Assembly: GCF_032598905.1 (NCBI RefSeq)
Contig: NZ_CP122458.1
Coordinates: forward strand, 1,364,001-1,428,000
Origin: Streptomyces sp. 11x1
GTDB taxonomy: Bacteria > Actinomycetota > Actinomycetes > Streptomycetales > Streptomycetaceae
Length of the DNA: 64,000 nt
Direction: 5' to 3'
The position numbers and the translations under genes were made by a program. Positions 10,201 through 19,340 of this stretch are shown here, piece after piece. Position 1 is the stretch's first letter. Each line of letters begins with the position of its first letter. A model generated the notes under the pieces. It ran no database searches. It saw only the letters and a program-made list of their open reading frames with translations, and was not told the DNA's origin.

Positions 10201-11389
10201 TCCGGTACGGCAGGAGTACGCGTTCGAGGAGTGGCCCGAGTACGCCGCGCACCTGGGGCGCCTGCGGCAGGTCGGCAGCGGGCCCGCGAATCCCTACGGG
10301 CGCGTCCACGAGGGCTTCAACGGCGCCGTCGCGCAGGTCGGCGGGGAGCAGGTCGTCAACTTCGCCTCGTTCAACTACCTGGGTCTCTCCCACCACCCGC
10401 GGGTGCGGGAGGCGGCGCGGGCGGCCATCGACCGGTACGGCACCTCCAGTTCGGCGACCCCGCTGCTGTTCGGCGAGACCCCGCTGCACCACGAACTCCA
10501 GGCCGAGATCGCCTCGTTCCTCGGCACCGAGGACGCGGTCGTCTTCGCCGGCGGCCATGCCACGAACGTGGCCACGGTCGGCCATCTGTTCGGCCCCGAG
10601 GACCTGATCGTGCACGACGAGTGGATCCACGACAGCACGGTGCGCGGCGCGATGCTGTCCGGCGCGCGGCGCCGCCCCTTCCCGCACAACGACTGGGAGA
10701 CGCTCGACCGGATCCTCGCCACCGCGCGCGGCGAGTACCGCCGGGCGCTCGTCGTCATCGAGGGCGCCTACAGCCAGGACGGTGACATCCCCGACCTGCC
10801 GCGCTTCATCGAGGTGAAGCGGCGTCACCGGGCACTGCTGATGATCGACGAGGCGCACTCGCTCGGCGTGCTCGGCCGCACCGGCCGTGGCATCGGCGAG
10901 CACTGGGACAGCGACCCCGCCGATGTCGAGCTGTGGATGGGCACGCTCAGCAAGGCCATCGGCAGCCTCGGCGGGTACATCGCGGGCCGCGCCCCGCTCG
11001 TCGACTACCTCAGGTACACCGCGCCGCTGCACATCTTCAGCACCGGTATCTCACCGGCCAACACGGCGGCCGCGCTGGAAGCGATCCGGGTGCTGCGCGA
11101 CGAGCCGGAGCGGGTGGCGCGGGTCCGGGAGCTCGCCGAGTTCTTCCGCACCGAGGCCCGCGCCCGCGGCCTGGACATCGGGGTCTCGCGGGCCTCCGCG
11201 GTCATCCCCGTGATCACCGGGGACTGGGAGCGGACCATCGCCCTGTCCAACACCCTCCTGGGCAAAGGCGTGAACGTGATGCCCATCGGCTACCCGGCCG
11301 TGCCCCGCGACCGGTCCCGGCTGCGTTTCTTCGTGAACGCCGAGCACAGCGAAGCCGACCTCGAACTCTCCCTCGACCTTCTGGTGTGA
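4295..11389 (+). CDS. redL: Hybrid synthase: fatty acyl-AMP ligase, ACPs, KS, AT, ACP, alpha-oxoamine synthase
   Basis: A 2364-residue multidomain enzyme. The order is: fatty acyl-AMP ligase (about 10-590, core YTSGSTSTPKG); an ACP-like fold (about 620-695) whose serine position is Tyr659; a normal ACP (Ser779); KS (about 841-1255, Cys1001 in DTACSSS); AT (about 1365-1670, Ser1457 in GHSVG, HAFH motif indicating malonyl-CoA); a Pro/Tyr-rich linker (about 1765-1865); an ACP (Ser1906); and a PLP alpha-oxoamine synthase (Lys2220 in TLSKAIGS). RedL enzymes activate dodecanoate, extend it with malonyl-CoA and condense it with glycine toward 2-undecylpyrrole. The GTG start has a GAGGGG site 6 bases upstream. 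Family and domain calls are firm; chain length is inferred. Confidence 0.93.
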   Translation: MKAAPTGTPRQDGGAPQTIAAPTVAALLRQWSDTRPDALAYRFLTDSAGTDTSLTYRELDARARAVGAHLQDQGVAGRPVLLLHPPGLDYIAAFFGCLYAGALAVPAYPPDRTRAGRTASRLAAVVRDSGARHALTTRAVLDTVRADQAEPSVAGLAGLRWTASEELALAIADGWREPDTATEAAAFLQYTSGSTSTPKGVVVTHANLMHNLRAMHTWLEHGADAQMVSWLPPYHDMGLIGAILHPMYGGFPAHLMAPKTFVQRPLLWLDTLSRTGATLSAAPNFGYEQCLRRITPEQRDTLDLRNWRLALNGAEPVRADTLDRFAAYFAPAGFARTALMPCFGLAEGTLMATGVGPHEAPEAGLFSAAGLEAGVAEPVEPTGADTARARRVVDCGSPVPGVEVAIVDPRTERRLDEHTIGEVWLAGPSVAQGYWGKRKAGREAFEARIRGERDTPWLRTGDLGFLRANRLHLTGRLKDVVVVQGRNFAAHDVELTAERASEAVRPGSGAAFGVPAPDGEQLALVQELGGPGAEDPGAVLAALRTALAEEHEVAPHTIALVRHSAVPKTTSGKIQRQGARAALLSLALPVVAASVVPTTDLEPGAAARDPLGLTGLSPVGRRTRVAEAVALALTEGTGRQITAADADGPRPLAELGLDYPRLLDTVGTLEARLGVRIPVGELLVRPHAGRLVELCLGEEADARDGAPERHSSVSAANRPGIEPAPSARERHVLLGEAPDPARSAAALEGWLRARVADRLGLPVTAVDVTRPFVSLGLDSRQAVALGTELGGLLGRELPAAAVFDHPTISAVAARFGTGPAPSEPAPAVFATATTAAADPAEPIAVVGMGCRFPGAPDVDSYWRLLLDGRDAVGEVPPSRWDSAEVAAPRHGGFLDRADEFDAALFGISAREAHRMDPQQRLLLETAWQTFEDAAIPATRLAGSRTGVFVGISSQDYAQVQLPRLDSVDVYTATGNAQSIAANRLSYVFDLHGPSLAVDTACSSSLVAVHMACRALREGECGVALAGGVSLMLTPALSVAFASGGMLSPRGRCRTFDDGADGYVRGEGTGLVLLKPLTAALADGDRVHAVIRGSALGHGGRGNGLTAPRSSAQKRVMAEALARAGLRADQVDHVEAHGTGTSLGDPVEWEALAGVYGRGRPADAPCLIGSVKTNIGHLEAAAGIAGLIKAALVVRDRQVPALLHLDRPNRHLDWAGSGLSVPTRRRALPDGGTARAAVSSFGFGGANAHVILETPPAPPREAPAVTHPRPVHALCLSAHTPTALTALARSWRTHLAAHPDVAVADLCHAANTGRAHLPHRAVLTVAATSSTSSATELDTALDALIRDEPTPAVLRGHTATAPAPRTAFLFSGQGTQHTGMGKELYEGHQGFAATLDRAAEILRPHLEVPLLDLLFDPAHEEALRGTRNCQPALVALEVALAGLWAEVGVRPTAVLGHSVGALGAACVAGVLSFEDALVLAAERGRLMAGQPGDGAMISCVGDPEAVRAVAEQFASVAVAAVNTPDHLVLSGAAEEIGRVRGPLAERGVTVRPLAVSHAFHSPLMTGAAAPLAAAAGRLDFAAPSIPWISDLTGRPAQRVDAGHWAQHMLSPVRFLEGFTELRRMGCDSFVEIGPHPTLINLCRSIVASQGGADQESGRPLLLPSLNRQGGGWQTFLRSLGRLHCAGGEADWSGLDRDAPTARVPLPHLPLERERYWFRPEAAPEDGRPHTLSAADPAALPAPGAHTAARPGAAPTPATASGSPDAAHPLPGTPHPMAAAPHPMPVVPWPGPGMPYPLWGGVPYPTAGMPYAPAGMPYAPAPYVLVPYAGGPPLAPLPHPAAGPPGAVPGAYPVPGVHGAPSSSPSGGGAPGADFLSYIRECTALVCGFPTHRVAPYARLGADLGLDSLMRTDLQRRIAARFPHEAERLRHGLPEDPTVQDVADLLAGRTTSAPDPRSAPPATGEQPPRAVPVRQEYAFEEWPEYAAHLGRLRQVGSGPANPYGRVHEGFNGAVAQVGGEQVVNFASFNYLGLSHHPRVREAARAAIDRYGTSSSATPLLFGETPLHHELQAEIASFLGTEDAVVFAGGHATNVATVGHLFGPEDLIVHDEWIHDSTVRGAMLSGARRRPFPHNDWETLDRILATARGEYRRALVVIEGAYSQDGDIPDLPRFIEVKRRHRALLMIDEAHSLGVLGRTGRGIGEHWDSDPADVELWMGTLSKAIGSLGGYIAGRAPLVDYLRYTAPLHIFSTGISPANTAAALEAIRVLRDEPERVARVRELAEFFRTEARARGLDIGVSRASAVIPVITGDWERTIALSNTLLGKGVNVMPIGYPAVPRDRSRLRFFVNAEHSEADLELSLDLLV

Positions 11390-11392
11390 TCC

Positions 11393-12457
11393 ATGACCTC
11401 GAACAGCAACGAGTCCGCCACCGCCCCCGAGGCACCCGCTTCCGGCCACACGCCCGACGTGCTGGTCACCGGAGCCGGCGGCTTCCTCGGCCGTCATCTC
11501 GTCCGCAGGCTGGCCGAGCGTGGGCACCGGGTCCGGGTCCTCGCCCGCTCCGGCAGCGACCGCTCGCCCTTCGCCGAGACCGCCGACGATGTGGTCACCG
11601 GCTCCCTGGAGGACGCCGACAGTCTGCGCCGGGCCACCGCCGGCGTCACCCACGTCTACAACTGCGCCGGAATGTCGGCGGACTGGGGCCCCTGGGAGGA
11701 GTTCCGCCGCGCCAACGTCGAGGGACCGCGAAATGTCGTGGAGGCCGCGCACCACGCCGGATCCGTGGCCCGCGTCCTGCACGTCAGCACCACCGACGTG
11801 TACGGCTACCCGAGAAGGCCCTGCGACGAGAGCGCGCCCCCGCACGACATCGGACTGCCGTACAACCGGAGCAAGATCCTCGGTGAGCGCGCGGTCCTGG
11901 AGACGTCCGAAGCCACCGGCGTGCCGGTGACGATCGTCCGGCCGGTGTCCATCTACGGGCCCGCCAGCAAGGACTTCGTGATCGAGATCGCCGGTCTGCT
12001 GCTGAAGAACCAGATGATCTACATCAGGAAGGGCGAGGTTCCCGCCGGCCTGCTCTACGTGGACAACGCGGTCGACGCGATGATCGCGGCGGCGCTGTCG
12101 CAGCGGACCGTGGGCCGCGCCTACAACCTGCGCGATCCGGAGCGGACCACCTGGCGCGAGTTCGTCGAGGCGCTCGCCGAGGGGCTGGGCAGCGGCAAGC
12201 CGAAGCTGAGTCTGCCGACGCCGCTGGCCACCGCCGTCGCGGTCGTCTCGGAACGGCTGTACGGCCTGCTGGGCGTCACGTCCAGGCCGGTGCTGACCCG
12301 GCACGCCGTCCACCTCTTCGACCGCGACCAGTCGTACGGAATCGGCCGTGCGCAGGAGGACTTCGGCTTCAAGAGCGAGGTGGACTTCGCGGAGGGCATG
12401 CGCCGCACCCTCACGTGGCTCGACTCGGACGAAGGGCGCCGCCATGTCGCCCGCTGA
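11393..12457 (+). CDS. redK: NAD(P)-dependent epimerase/3-beta-HSD-like oxidoreductase
   Basis: A 354-residue extended short-chain dehydrogenase. The nucleotide-binding motif TGAGGFLG lies near residue 24, and a YxxxK pair appears as YNRSK near 160. RedK is thought to act after RedL, converting the 4-keto pyrroline intermediate to the 2-alkylpyrrole. The ATG begins three bases after the redL stop with no clear Shine-Dalgarno, so translation probably depends on redL read-through coupling. The last 14 bases overlap redJ. Confidence 0.85.
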   Translation: MTSNSNESATAPEAPASGHTPDVLVTGAGGFLGRHLVRRLAERGHRVRVLARSGSDRSPFAETADDVVTGSLEDADSLRRATAGVTHVYNCAGMSADWGPWEEFRRANVEGPRNVVEAAHHAGSVARVLHVSTTDVYGYPRRPCDESAPPHDIGLPYNRSKILGERAVLETSEATGVPVTIVRPVSIYGPASKDFVIEIAGLLLKNQMIYIRKGEVPAGLLYVDNAVDAMIAAALSQRTVGRAYNLRDPERTTWREFVEALAEGLGSGKPKLSLPTPLATAVAVVSERLYGLLGVTSRPVLTRHAVHLFDRDQSYGIGRAQEDFGFKSEVDFAEGMRRTLTWLDSDEGRRHVAR

Positions 12458-13337
12458 GGCGCACGCGGGCGGGACCGGCTGGTTTCCCGCCTTCGGCTCC
12501 CGGGCCGGCCACACCGCCGAAGCGTCCGGGCCCGCTTCCCACGACGGGGGTCCGGACAACGGGCCGTACCTGATCTGCCTGTCCTACGCGGGCGGCACCG
12601 CGTCGGTCTACCGCGGCTGGCAGCGGGAGCTCACCACCCTCGGCTGGCGGGGCCGGGTGGTGCCGGTGCAGCTGCCGGGCCGCGGGCTGCGCCTGCGCGA
12701 ACGGCCGTACACCTCGATGCGGCAGCTGAGCGAGGCCGTCGCCGGAGCCGTGGCGGACCGCTTTCTTCCCTGCGACTACTCCCTGTTCGGACACAGCATG
12801 GGAGCGCTGCTCGCCTACGAGGTGGCCTGTGCGTTGCGCCGCGGAGGCGCGGCCGCACCACGGCACCTGTTCGTCTCCGGCAGCCGCGCCCCGCACCTGT
12901 ACGGGAACCGCGCGGACCACGGTCTGAGCGACGACGAGCTGTTCCGGTTCGTCGCGGACCTCGGCGGCCTCGGCCCCGAACCGTCGGTCGGCGGCGCCTA
13001 CTTCCGCCAGCGGCTGCCGACGCTCCGCGCGGATCTGCGCGCCTGCGACGGCTACCGCTGGCAGCCGCGCCCTCCGCTGCCGTGCCCGGTGACGGCCTTC
13101 TCCGGAGCCGAGGACCAGCTGGCCCCGGAGTCCGACGTGGAGGCCTGGCGCCCGTACACCTCCGGATCGTTCCTGCGCCGCCACCTGCCGGGCGGTCACT
13201 TCTTCCTCAACGGTCCCGCGCGCTCCGTGCTGCTGCGCGAGGTGCGGGCCGAGCTCGGCAGAACCCCCTCCGGCCCCGGCCCCGGCTGCGCCGCGCGGCC
13301 CCTCACCCCGTCAAGGAACTCAGCATGGGCATATTGA
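12444..13337 (+). CDS. redJ: Type II thioesterase
   Basis: A 297-residue alpha/beta-hydrolase thioesterase. The nucleophile is Ser118 in GHSMG; the likely triad partners are the Asp in GAEDQ and the His in GGHFF near the C-terminus. RedJ in S. coelicolor releases dodecanoic acid from its ACP for activation by RedL. I chose the ATG at 12444, which has GAAGGG upstream and overlaps redK by 14 bases. The reading frame stays open further upstream inside redK, but the conserved domain does not need it. The first 45 residues are low-complexity. Confidence 0.85.
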   Translation: MSPAEAHAGGTGWFPAFGSRAGHTAEASGPASHDGGPDNGPYLICLSYAGGTASVYRGWQRELTTLGWRGRVVPVQLPGRGLRLRERPYTSMRQLSEAVAGAVADRFLPCDYSLFGHSMGALLAYEVACALRRGGAAAPRHLFVSGSRAPHLYGNRADHGLSDDELFRFVADLGGLGPEPSVGGAYFRQRLPTLRADLRACDGYRWQPRPPLPCPVTAFSGAEDQLAPESDVEAWRPYTSGSFLRRHLPGGHFFLNGPARSVLLREVRAELGRTPSGPGPGCAARPLTPSRNSAWAY

Positions 13338-14416
13338 GCCTCGCCAAGAACGCCTACCAGCGAGTGGGGGACCCGCTCACCGACATCCTCACGGTCGCCA
13401 GGCTGCTCGGCAATCCGCGGCTGCCGCTGCTGCTCGCCCTGTCCAAGGGCGTCGTCGAGCCCGTCTACCGGGTCTCCTTCCTCGCTTCCGCCGCCGGCTC
13501 CGGCGTGCTCGCCCGTCTCGCCCACCGCCCCTGCGACGTGGTCTCGCTCGCCGACTGGCTGGGGGTGCCGCCGCAGGAGAGGGACCGCCTGCGGGCCTGG
13601 CTCGACCTGGGCGTCCGGCTCGGCGACCTGCGCACCACGGTCGACGGCTGCTACCGGCTCGGCAGCGTGCCGGCCCGGGCCCTGGCCAGGCCCGGGAACG
13701 ACGCGACAGCCGCCATGCTGGAGGAGGTCACCCGCTTCCACGTGCCCGCGCTGCTCGACGGCCCCGTCATGCCGCGCGACGGGCGGCGCTTCAGCCTCGG
13801 GGACCAGGACGGCGCCGTCATCGCCCGCTCCACCCGGGTCGTGCAGCCCTTCGTGGAGGAGGCCGTCTCCAGGAACCTCGACCGTGCCCTGCCCGTGCGG
13901 CTGCTGGAGGTCGGCTGCGGCAGCGGCGTCTACGTGCGTCACGCCGCGCGACTCAACCCACGGCTGACCGCCCTCGCCGTCGACCTGCAGCAGGACGTCG
14001 CCGACCAGGCGGCCGCGAACATGGCCGAGTGGGGTCTTTCCGACCGTGTGGAGACCCGGCAGGCCGATCTGCGCACCCTCGAACTGGAGCCCCAGTTCGA
14101 CCTCGTGACCCTGCACAACAACATCTACTACTTCCCGGTCGCCGAGCGGACCGCGGTACTGCGCCGGGTCCGTTCGCTGCTCGCCCCGAACGGCAAGCTG
14201 CTGCTCACGACGAGCTGCCAGGGCGGCAACATCGGCCTGGAGGTGCTGAACCTCTGGTTCGCCAACGCCGACTTCGGCGGCCCGCTTCCCGTCGAGAACG
14301 AACTCGTCGAGCAGATGGAGCAGGCCGGCTTCGTCGACGTGGAGGCCACCCGGCTCATCCCGGGCGAGCAGTTCCGGGCCTTCGTGGGCACCAGCGTCCG
14401 TCCCGTGCAGCCCTGA
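13325..14416 (+). CDS. redI: SAM-dependent O-methyltransferase
   Basis: A 363-residue methyltransferase. An N-terminal winged-helix-like region precedes the SAM-binding motif LEVGCGSG near residue 197 and the acidic loop after AVDL. RedI/PigF-type enzymes methylate the hydroxyl of 4-hydroxy-2,2'-bipyrrole-5-carbaldehyde to give the methoxy bipyrrole half of prodiginines. The ATG at 13325 has an AAGGA site and overlaps the redJ stop by 13 bases. An open frame extends upstream within redJ but is only a shadow. The specific substrate is inferred from cluster context. Confidence 0.87.
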   Translation: MGILSLAKNAYQRVGDPLTDILTVARLLGNPRLPLLLALSKGVVEPVYRVSFLASAAGSGVLARLAHRPCDVVSLADWLGVPPQERDRLRAWLDLGVRLGDLRTTVDGCYRLGSVPARALARPGNDATAAMLEEVTRFHVPALLDGPVMPRDGRRFSLGDQDGAVIARSTRVVQPFVEEAVSRNLDRALPVRLLEVGCGSGVYVRHAARLNPRLTALAVDLQQDVADQAAANMAEWGLSDRVETRQADLRTLELEPQFDLVTLHNNIYYFPVAERTAVLRRVRSLLAPNGKLLLTTSCQGGNIGLEVLNLWFANADFGGPLPVENELVEQMEQAGFVDVEATRLIPGEQFRAFVGTSVRPVQP

Positions 14417-14438
14417 TCGTCGTCCAGGAGATCTCACC

Positions 14439-17138
14439 ATGACCGTTCACGCGCCCGACACGGATTCCACGCCCTTGTCCGAGCGGATCGTGCTGCTCGG
14501 CTCCGAGCCCGCCGCCCTCCCCGACGTCCTCGACGTCCTCGGTGGCAAGGCGGCCCGGCTCGCCGAACTGACGGCCGCCGGCCTTCCGGTGCCGCCTGCC
14601 TTCTGCCTCACCACGGAACTGTTCGACGCCTTCCTCGACGAGACGGGCCTGGCCCGCGCGCTGTCCGGCGTGGACAGCCGCACCGCCCGCGAACTGGTCC
14701 TCGCCACACCGGTGCCCGCCCCGATCGCCGAAGCCGTGCTCGCCGCGTACGCCGCCCTGGGGCGGCCCCGGGTGGCGGTGCGCTCCTCCGCGCAGAAGGA
14801 GGACTCCACCGTCCAGTCCTTCGCCGGCCAGCACGACACGGTCCTCGACGTGGCGGGCGACGAGGACCTCCTGGACGCGGTCCGGCAGTGCTGGGCGTCC
14901 CTGTGGTCCGACCGGGCCGCCGCCTACCGGGAGGAAGGAGAACTGCCGGGCTCCATCGCGGTGGTGGTGCAGGAGATGGTGCACACCGACGTCAGTGGCG
15001 TCCTGTTCACCGTCGACCCGGTCAGCGCGCGCGAGCACCGGATCGTGATCGAGGCGTGCGTCGGCCTCGGGGAAGGGCTGGTCGCGGGCCGGGTCTCCAG
15101 CGACTACTTCGTCGTGGACGACCGCACCCTGGAGGTCGTCGAGGAGCGGGTGCGCCACAAGGTCACCAAGTGCGCCCCGATCGCCCCCGGCCGTATCGGC
15201 GTGACCAAGGTCGAGGGCACCGCGCGCCACGCACCCTGCCTGACCCATGACCAGCTGGCCGAACTGACGCGCCTGGCCCTGCGAGTGCGCGAGCACTACG
15301 GCCACGAGCAGGACATCGAGTGGGGCATGCGCGACGGCGCCTTCCACGTCTTCCAGGCCCGCCCCGTCACCACCCGCAAGAAGGCGGATCGGGCCGCGCC
15401 CGGCACGTACGTCACGCCGCAGCCGGACCCCATCGAGCAGGGCACCCTGTGGTCGCGCATGGACATCGGCGAGATCTTCGTCGGTCTGATGACACCGCTG
15501 GGAGTGAGTTTCGCCAAGTACTACCAGCAGCACGTCCACCTGGACTGCACGGCCGCGCTCGGCGTGCGCACCACCGGTGACCCCGATCTGCCCATGGGCT
15601 ACGTCCAGGGGCACGTCTACCTCAACATCTCCTACAGCGCCTACGTGATGCAGCAGGCGCTGCCCACCCGCGACCAGAGCCGTTTCACCAACCGCTTCGT
15701 GAGCGAGGAACTCGACACCACGGGCTACGAAAACCCCTTCGGCAGTTTCCCGTCCGGCACGCAGGACCTCCTGTCGCTCGCCTTCTGGGTGCGCACCACC
15801 GCCACCGAGATGGCCCGGGCACAGCCCCGGTCCAAGGAGATGGTCGCCTCCCGCCTGTACGAGTTCGACCGGGCCCGCGGCCTGGACCTGACCCGGATGA
15901 CACGCCGCGAACTGCACATGGAACTGAACCGGCGGCTCGGCTACTTCCATGACATGCACGTGGGCTACATGCCGTACTACATCAACGCGTTCGGGTTCTA
16001 CGGCGTGCTGACCGAGCTGTGCTCGCTCTGGCTGGGCACGGACGGCGCCAACCTCCAGAACCGCGTCAAGACGGACATGTCGAACCTGCGAACCGTCGGA
16101 TGCGCCAAGGAGATCTGGTCCCTCGCCCAGGCCGCCAAGGAGTCGCCTCGGGTCCTGAAGATCATCGAGCAGGAGCCGCTGGGCACCCTGGAAGCCACGT
16201 TGCGCGCGGACGAGGAGGGCCGGGCCTACTGGGACCTGCACATGGAGTCCTTCCTGCGCGCCAACGGCACCCGTGGCCCCCAGGAGATGGAGTTGACCCA
16301 TCCGCGCTGGGTGGACGACCCCTCGTACCTGTTCCAGATGATCCGCCGCTACGCCGCCGACGGCTTCTCCGCCGATGACCTCATGCAGCGCAGCAGCGGC
16401 TACCACGACGACTCCCGCGACGTGCTGGACCGTCTGCCGTTCCTGAAGAGGAGGGTGCTGGAGGGCGTCATCTCCCTGTACGAGGGGACGAGTGAACTGC
16501 GCGAAGCGACCCGGATGTCGATGATCACGTCGATCTGGCTGGTCCGGAGCGTGGTCTACGAGGTCGGGCGCCGACTGGTGGAGGCCGGCGTGCTGACCTC
16601 GCTGGACGAGGTCATGTACCTCGACTTCGAGGACGTACGCGACTATCTCGCCGGTGACGCCACGGAGACGGCAGCCTTCGCTCGTGCCCGGATCGAGGAG
16701 GCACGCCGCGTGCACGAGTACCACAAGCGGCTCCCGGAACCGCCGCTCACCTTCATCGGCCACCACGACCCCGCCACGGCGGTGCGGCGGGCGCCGGACG
16801 GTGCGCGCCTGGAGGGCCTCGGCTCCAGCCCCGGACGCGTGGTGGGCCGGGCCCGCATCGTGGAGGACCTGGTCTGGCAGGCGGACGAGTTCGAGGCGGG
16901 GGAGATCCTCGTGACCGGCTTCACGGACGCGACCTGGACCCCGCTGTTCGCCATCGCCGGCGGTGTCGTCACCGACATCGGCTCGATGCTCTCGCACAGC
17001 TCGATCGTCGCGCGGGAGTTCAACGTTCCGTCGGTGGTCAACACCAAGCACGCGACTCAGATCATCCACACCGGCGACCTCATCGCCGTCGACGGCGACG
17101 CCGGAACGGTGGAGGTCGTCGAACCCGCGGGCCCCTGA
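14439..17138 (+). CDS. redH: Prodiginine condensing enzyme (PEP synthase-like)
   Basis: An 899-residue protein related to phosphoenolpyruvate synthase and rifamycin phosphotransferase. The N-terminal ATP-grasp domain (PEP/pyruvate-binding; GGKAARLAEL near residue 30, VRSSAQKEDS near 115) is followed by a long central domain. The C-terminal mobile domain carries the phospho-histidine motif, with His853 in MLSHSSIVARE. RedH/PigC joins the bipyrrole aldehyde with the monopyrrole in an ATP-dependent condensation. AGGAG lies 8 bases before the ATG. Domain layout and position between redI and redG make this call strong. Confidence 0.92.
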   Translation: MTVHAPDTDSTPLSERIVLLGSEPAALPDVLDVLGGKAARLAELTAAGLPVPPAFCLTTELFDAFLDETGLARALSGVDSRTARELVLATPVPAPIAEAVLAAYAALGRPRVAVRSSAQKEDSTVQSFAGQHDTVLDVAGDEDLLDAVRQCWASLWSDRAAAYREEGELPGSIAVVVQEMVHTDVSGVLFTVDPVSAREHRIVIEACVGLGEGLVAGRVSSDYFVVDDRTLEVVEERVRHKVTKCAPIAPGRIGVTKVEGTARHAPCLTHDQLAELTRLALRVREHYGHEQDIEWGMRDGAFHVFQARPVTTRKKADRAAPGTYVTPQPDPIEQGTLWSRMDIGEIFVGLMTPLGVSFAKYYQQHVHLDCTAALGVRTTGDPDLPMGYVQGHVYLNISYSAYVMQQALPTRDQSRFTNRFVSEELDTTGYENPFGSFPSGTQDLLSLAFWVRTTATEMARAQPRSKEMVASRLYEFDRARGLDLTRMTRRELHMELNRRLGYFHDMHVGYMPYYINAFGFYGVLTELCSLWLGTDGANLQNRVKTDMSNLRTVGCAKEIWSLAQAAKESPRVLKIIEQEPLGTLEATLRADEEGRAYWDLHMESFLRANGTRGPQEMELTHPRWVDDPSYLFQMIRRYAADGFSADDLMQRSSGYHDDSRDVLDRLPFLKRRVLEGVISLYEGTSELREATRMSMITSIWLVRSVVYEVGRRLVEAGVLTSLDEVMYLDFEDVRDYLAGDATETAAFARARIEEARRVHEYHKRLPEPPLTFIGHHDPATAVRRAPDGARLEGLGSSPGRVVGRARIVEDLVWQADEFEAGEILVTGFTDATWTPLFAIAGGVVTDIGSMLSHSSIVAREFNVPSVVNTKHATQIIHTGDLIAVDGDAGTVEVVEPAGP

Positions 17139-17185
17139 GGGCGGTTCTGCACCAGGAGACAACGCACCCGAGACAGGAGAGACGG

Positions 17186-18433
<1,248 letters not shown>

Positions 18434-18502
18434 GCCCACCCCGCCCGCCAGGGGCCGCCGCGGCGCCGCCTTCCGCGCACACAGACGAGGGGAACGGCGA
18501 GC

Positions 18503-18709
18503 GTGACAGAAGACGAAGTACCGATCGACGACATGCCGCAGGCGCGCGGCGCGGCCCGGGCGTTCTCGTCCGGCTGCGGCGCGGCCAGGCTGGGAGCGGC
18601 ATGGCAGGAGATTCTCCGCACCGGGCTCGGCCTCGCCGACGGCGTCGATCCGGGTTCCATGGAGTCGAGTTGCCGGATTCCAGGCCACTCCAGTGACCTC
18701 GCCGCTTGA
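18503..18709 (+). CDS. Short ORF in the redF position, possibly truncated
   Basis: A 68-residue reading frame starting at GTG with GAGGGGAAC upstream, 69 bases after redG and on the same strand. In S. coelicolor the gene after redG is redF (a PigN-like small protein), so position suggests a redF equivalent. I do not recognise the sequence itself. The final residues run into the hairpin and partial tRNA that mark the cluster edge, so it may be a truncated copy whose 3' part was lost. It could equally be a chance frame behind a genuine ribosome site. Confidence 0.4.
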   Translation: MTEDEVPIDDMPQARGAARAFSSGCGAARLGAAWQEILRTGLGLADGVDPGSMESSCRIPGHSSDLAA

Positions 18710-18716
18710 CGATCGA

Positions 18717-18748
18717 GGGCCGGTTTCGGATGCCTCCGAAACCGGCCC
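18717..18748 (-). terminator. Hairpin beyond the partial tRNA-Pro 3' end
   Basis: Two perfect 14-base arms (18717-18730 and 18735-18748) with a 4-base loop. It sits where the intact tRNA-Pro genes at 20449 and 42116 also carry a hairpin, so it is probably the old terminator of a tRNA-Pro gene. It now also lies just after the last cluster ORF and could end that transcript. Confidence 0.75.
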
Positions 18749-18768
18749 TGACCTACGACTCCATCGAG

Positions 18769-18810
18769 TCGGGACGACAGGATTCGAACCTGCGCCCCCT
18801 TGACCCCCAG
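18769..18810 (-). other. Partial tRNA-Pro 3' end, candidate attachment-site remnant
   Basis: These 42 bases match the 3' half of the tRNA-Pro(GGG) genes at 20449-20522 and 42116-42189, from the discriminator base to the anticodon loop, with two mismatches. The 5' half of a tRNA is absent: the match stops exactly at the anticodon loop. This is the pattern left when an element integrates at a tRNA 3' end. The two mismatches mean the exact crossover core is shorter, or the copy has drifted. Together with the intact gene it brackets 1.7 kb of broken genes. Confidence 0.7.
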
Positions 18811-19117
18811 GAGCAGGGGTCATCCTTTTTTGTCTGCACATACGGCGAGAAATCAAGGAGCGTGGCGTACGGCGCCGCGCGTACCGTTCAGGTGCGCGGA
18901 CACCGTCCGGTCCCCAACTGGTCCCCATGGGGCATGTCCGTGACGCGCGTCCAACGGTCGCCGCCGGGTCAAGAGGCCGACCCGCCAGGGCCTGTCACGG
19001 CACGACATCGTGCGCCCTTGCGCCTGAGCTCGCGGATGGTGTCCTGCCATTGCCAGGAATCGCTGCCGCACCGCTGTTCCTCCTCGACCGGCTTCCAGGC
19101 CGCCAGTTCCTCCAGAT
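18811..19117. other. Non-coding or decayed stretch beside the att-like remnant
   Basis: No gene can be supported here. Minus-strand frames in this stretch include WGPVGD next to the partial tRNA, reminiscent of the end of an integrase gene, and an unrecognised segment around 18970-19110 rich in Trp, Glu and Arg. Neither is long or complete enough to name. Confidence 0.5.
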
Positions 19118-19287
19118 GGGTGACCAGGATGGCCGACCTCATCGCCGTTCTCGACGGCTCACACTTGGTGGAGGTCGGCACGCACGAGGAACTGATGTCA
19201 TCGGGCGGCCACTACGCGGAACTCTACGGTCTGCAGGCCGCCGCTTATCAGACCGGTTCTGCCCCTTCACCGAGCGGAGGCCATTGA
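19118..19287 (+). pseudogene. ABC transporter ATP-binding protein, C-terminal fragment
   Basis: About 55 codons match the extreme C-terminus of an MsbA-type exporter ATPase: ADLIAVLDG, then VEVGTHEELM, then HYAELY. The H-loop and everything upstream are missing; the matching region begins abruptly near 19118 after unrelated sequence. This is a remnant left by deletion or recombination and has no plausible function. It lies between the two tRNA-Pro 3' ends, just upstream of another damaged gene. Confidence 0.75.
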
Positions 19288-19340
19288 GCATCTTTACGGT
19301 GGCCGCTCATGGAACCAATGTGATGACCGGAAGTGGGGCA

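Noticed and set aside
14355..17162. 935-codon minus-strand frame antisense to redH
   Set aside because: No recognisable domain; the + strand gene has complete PEP-synthase-like motifs.
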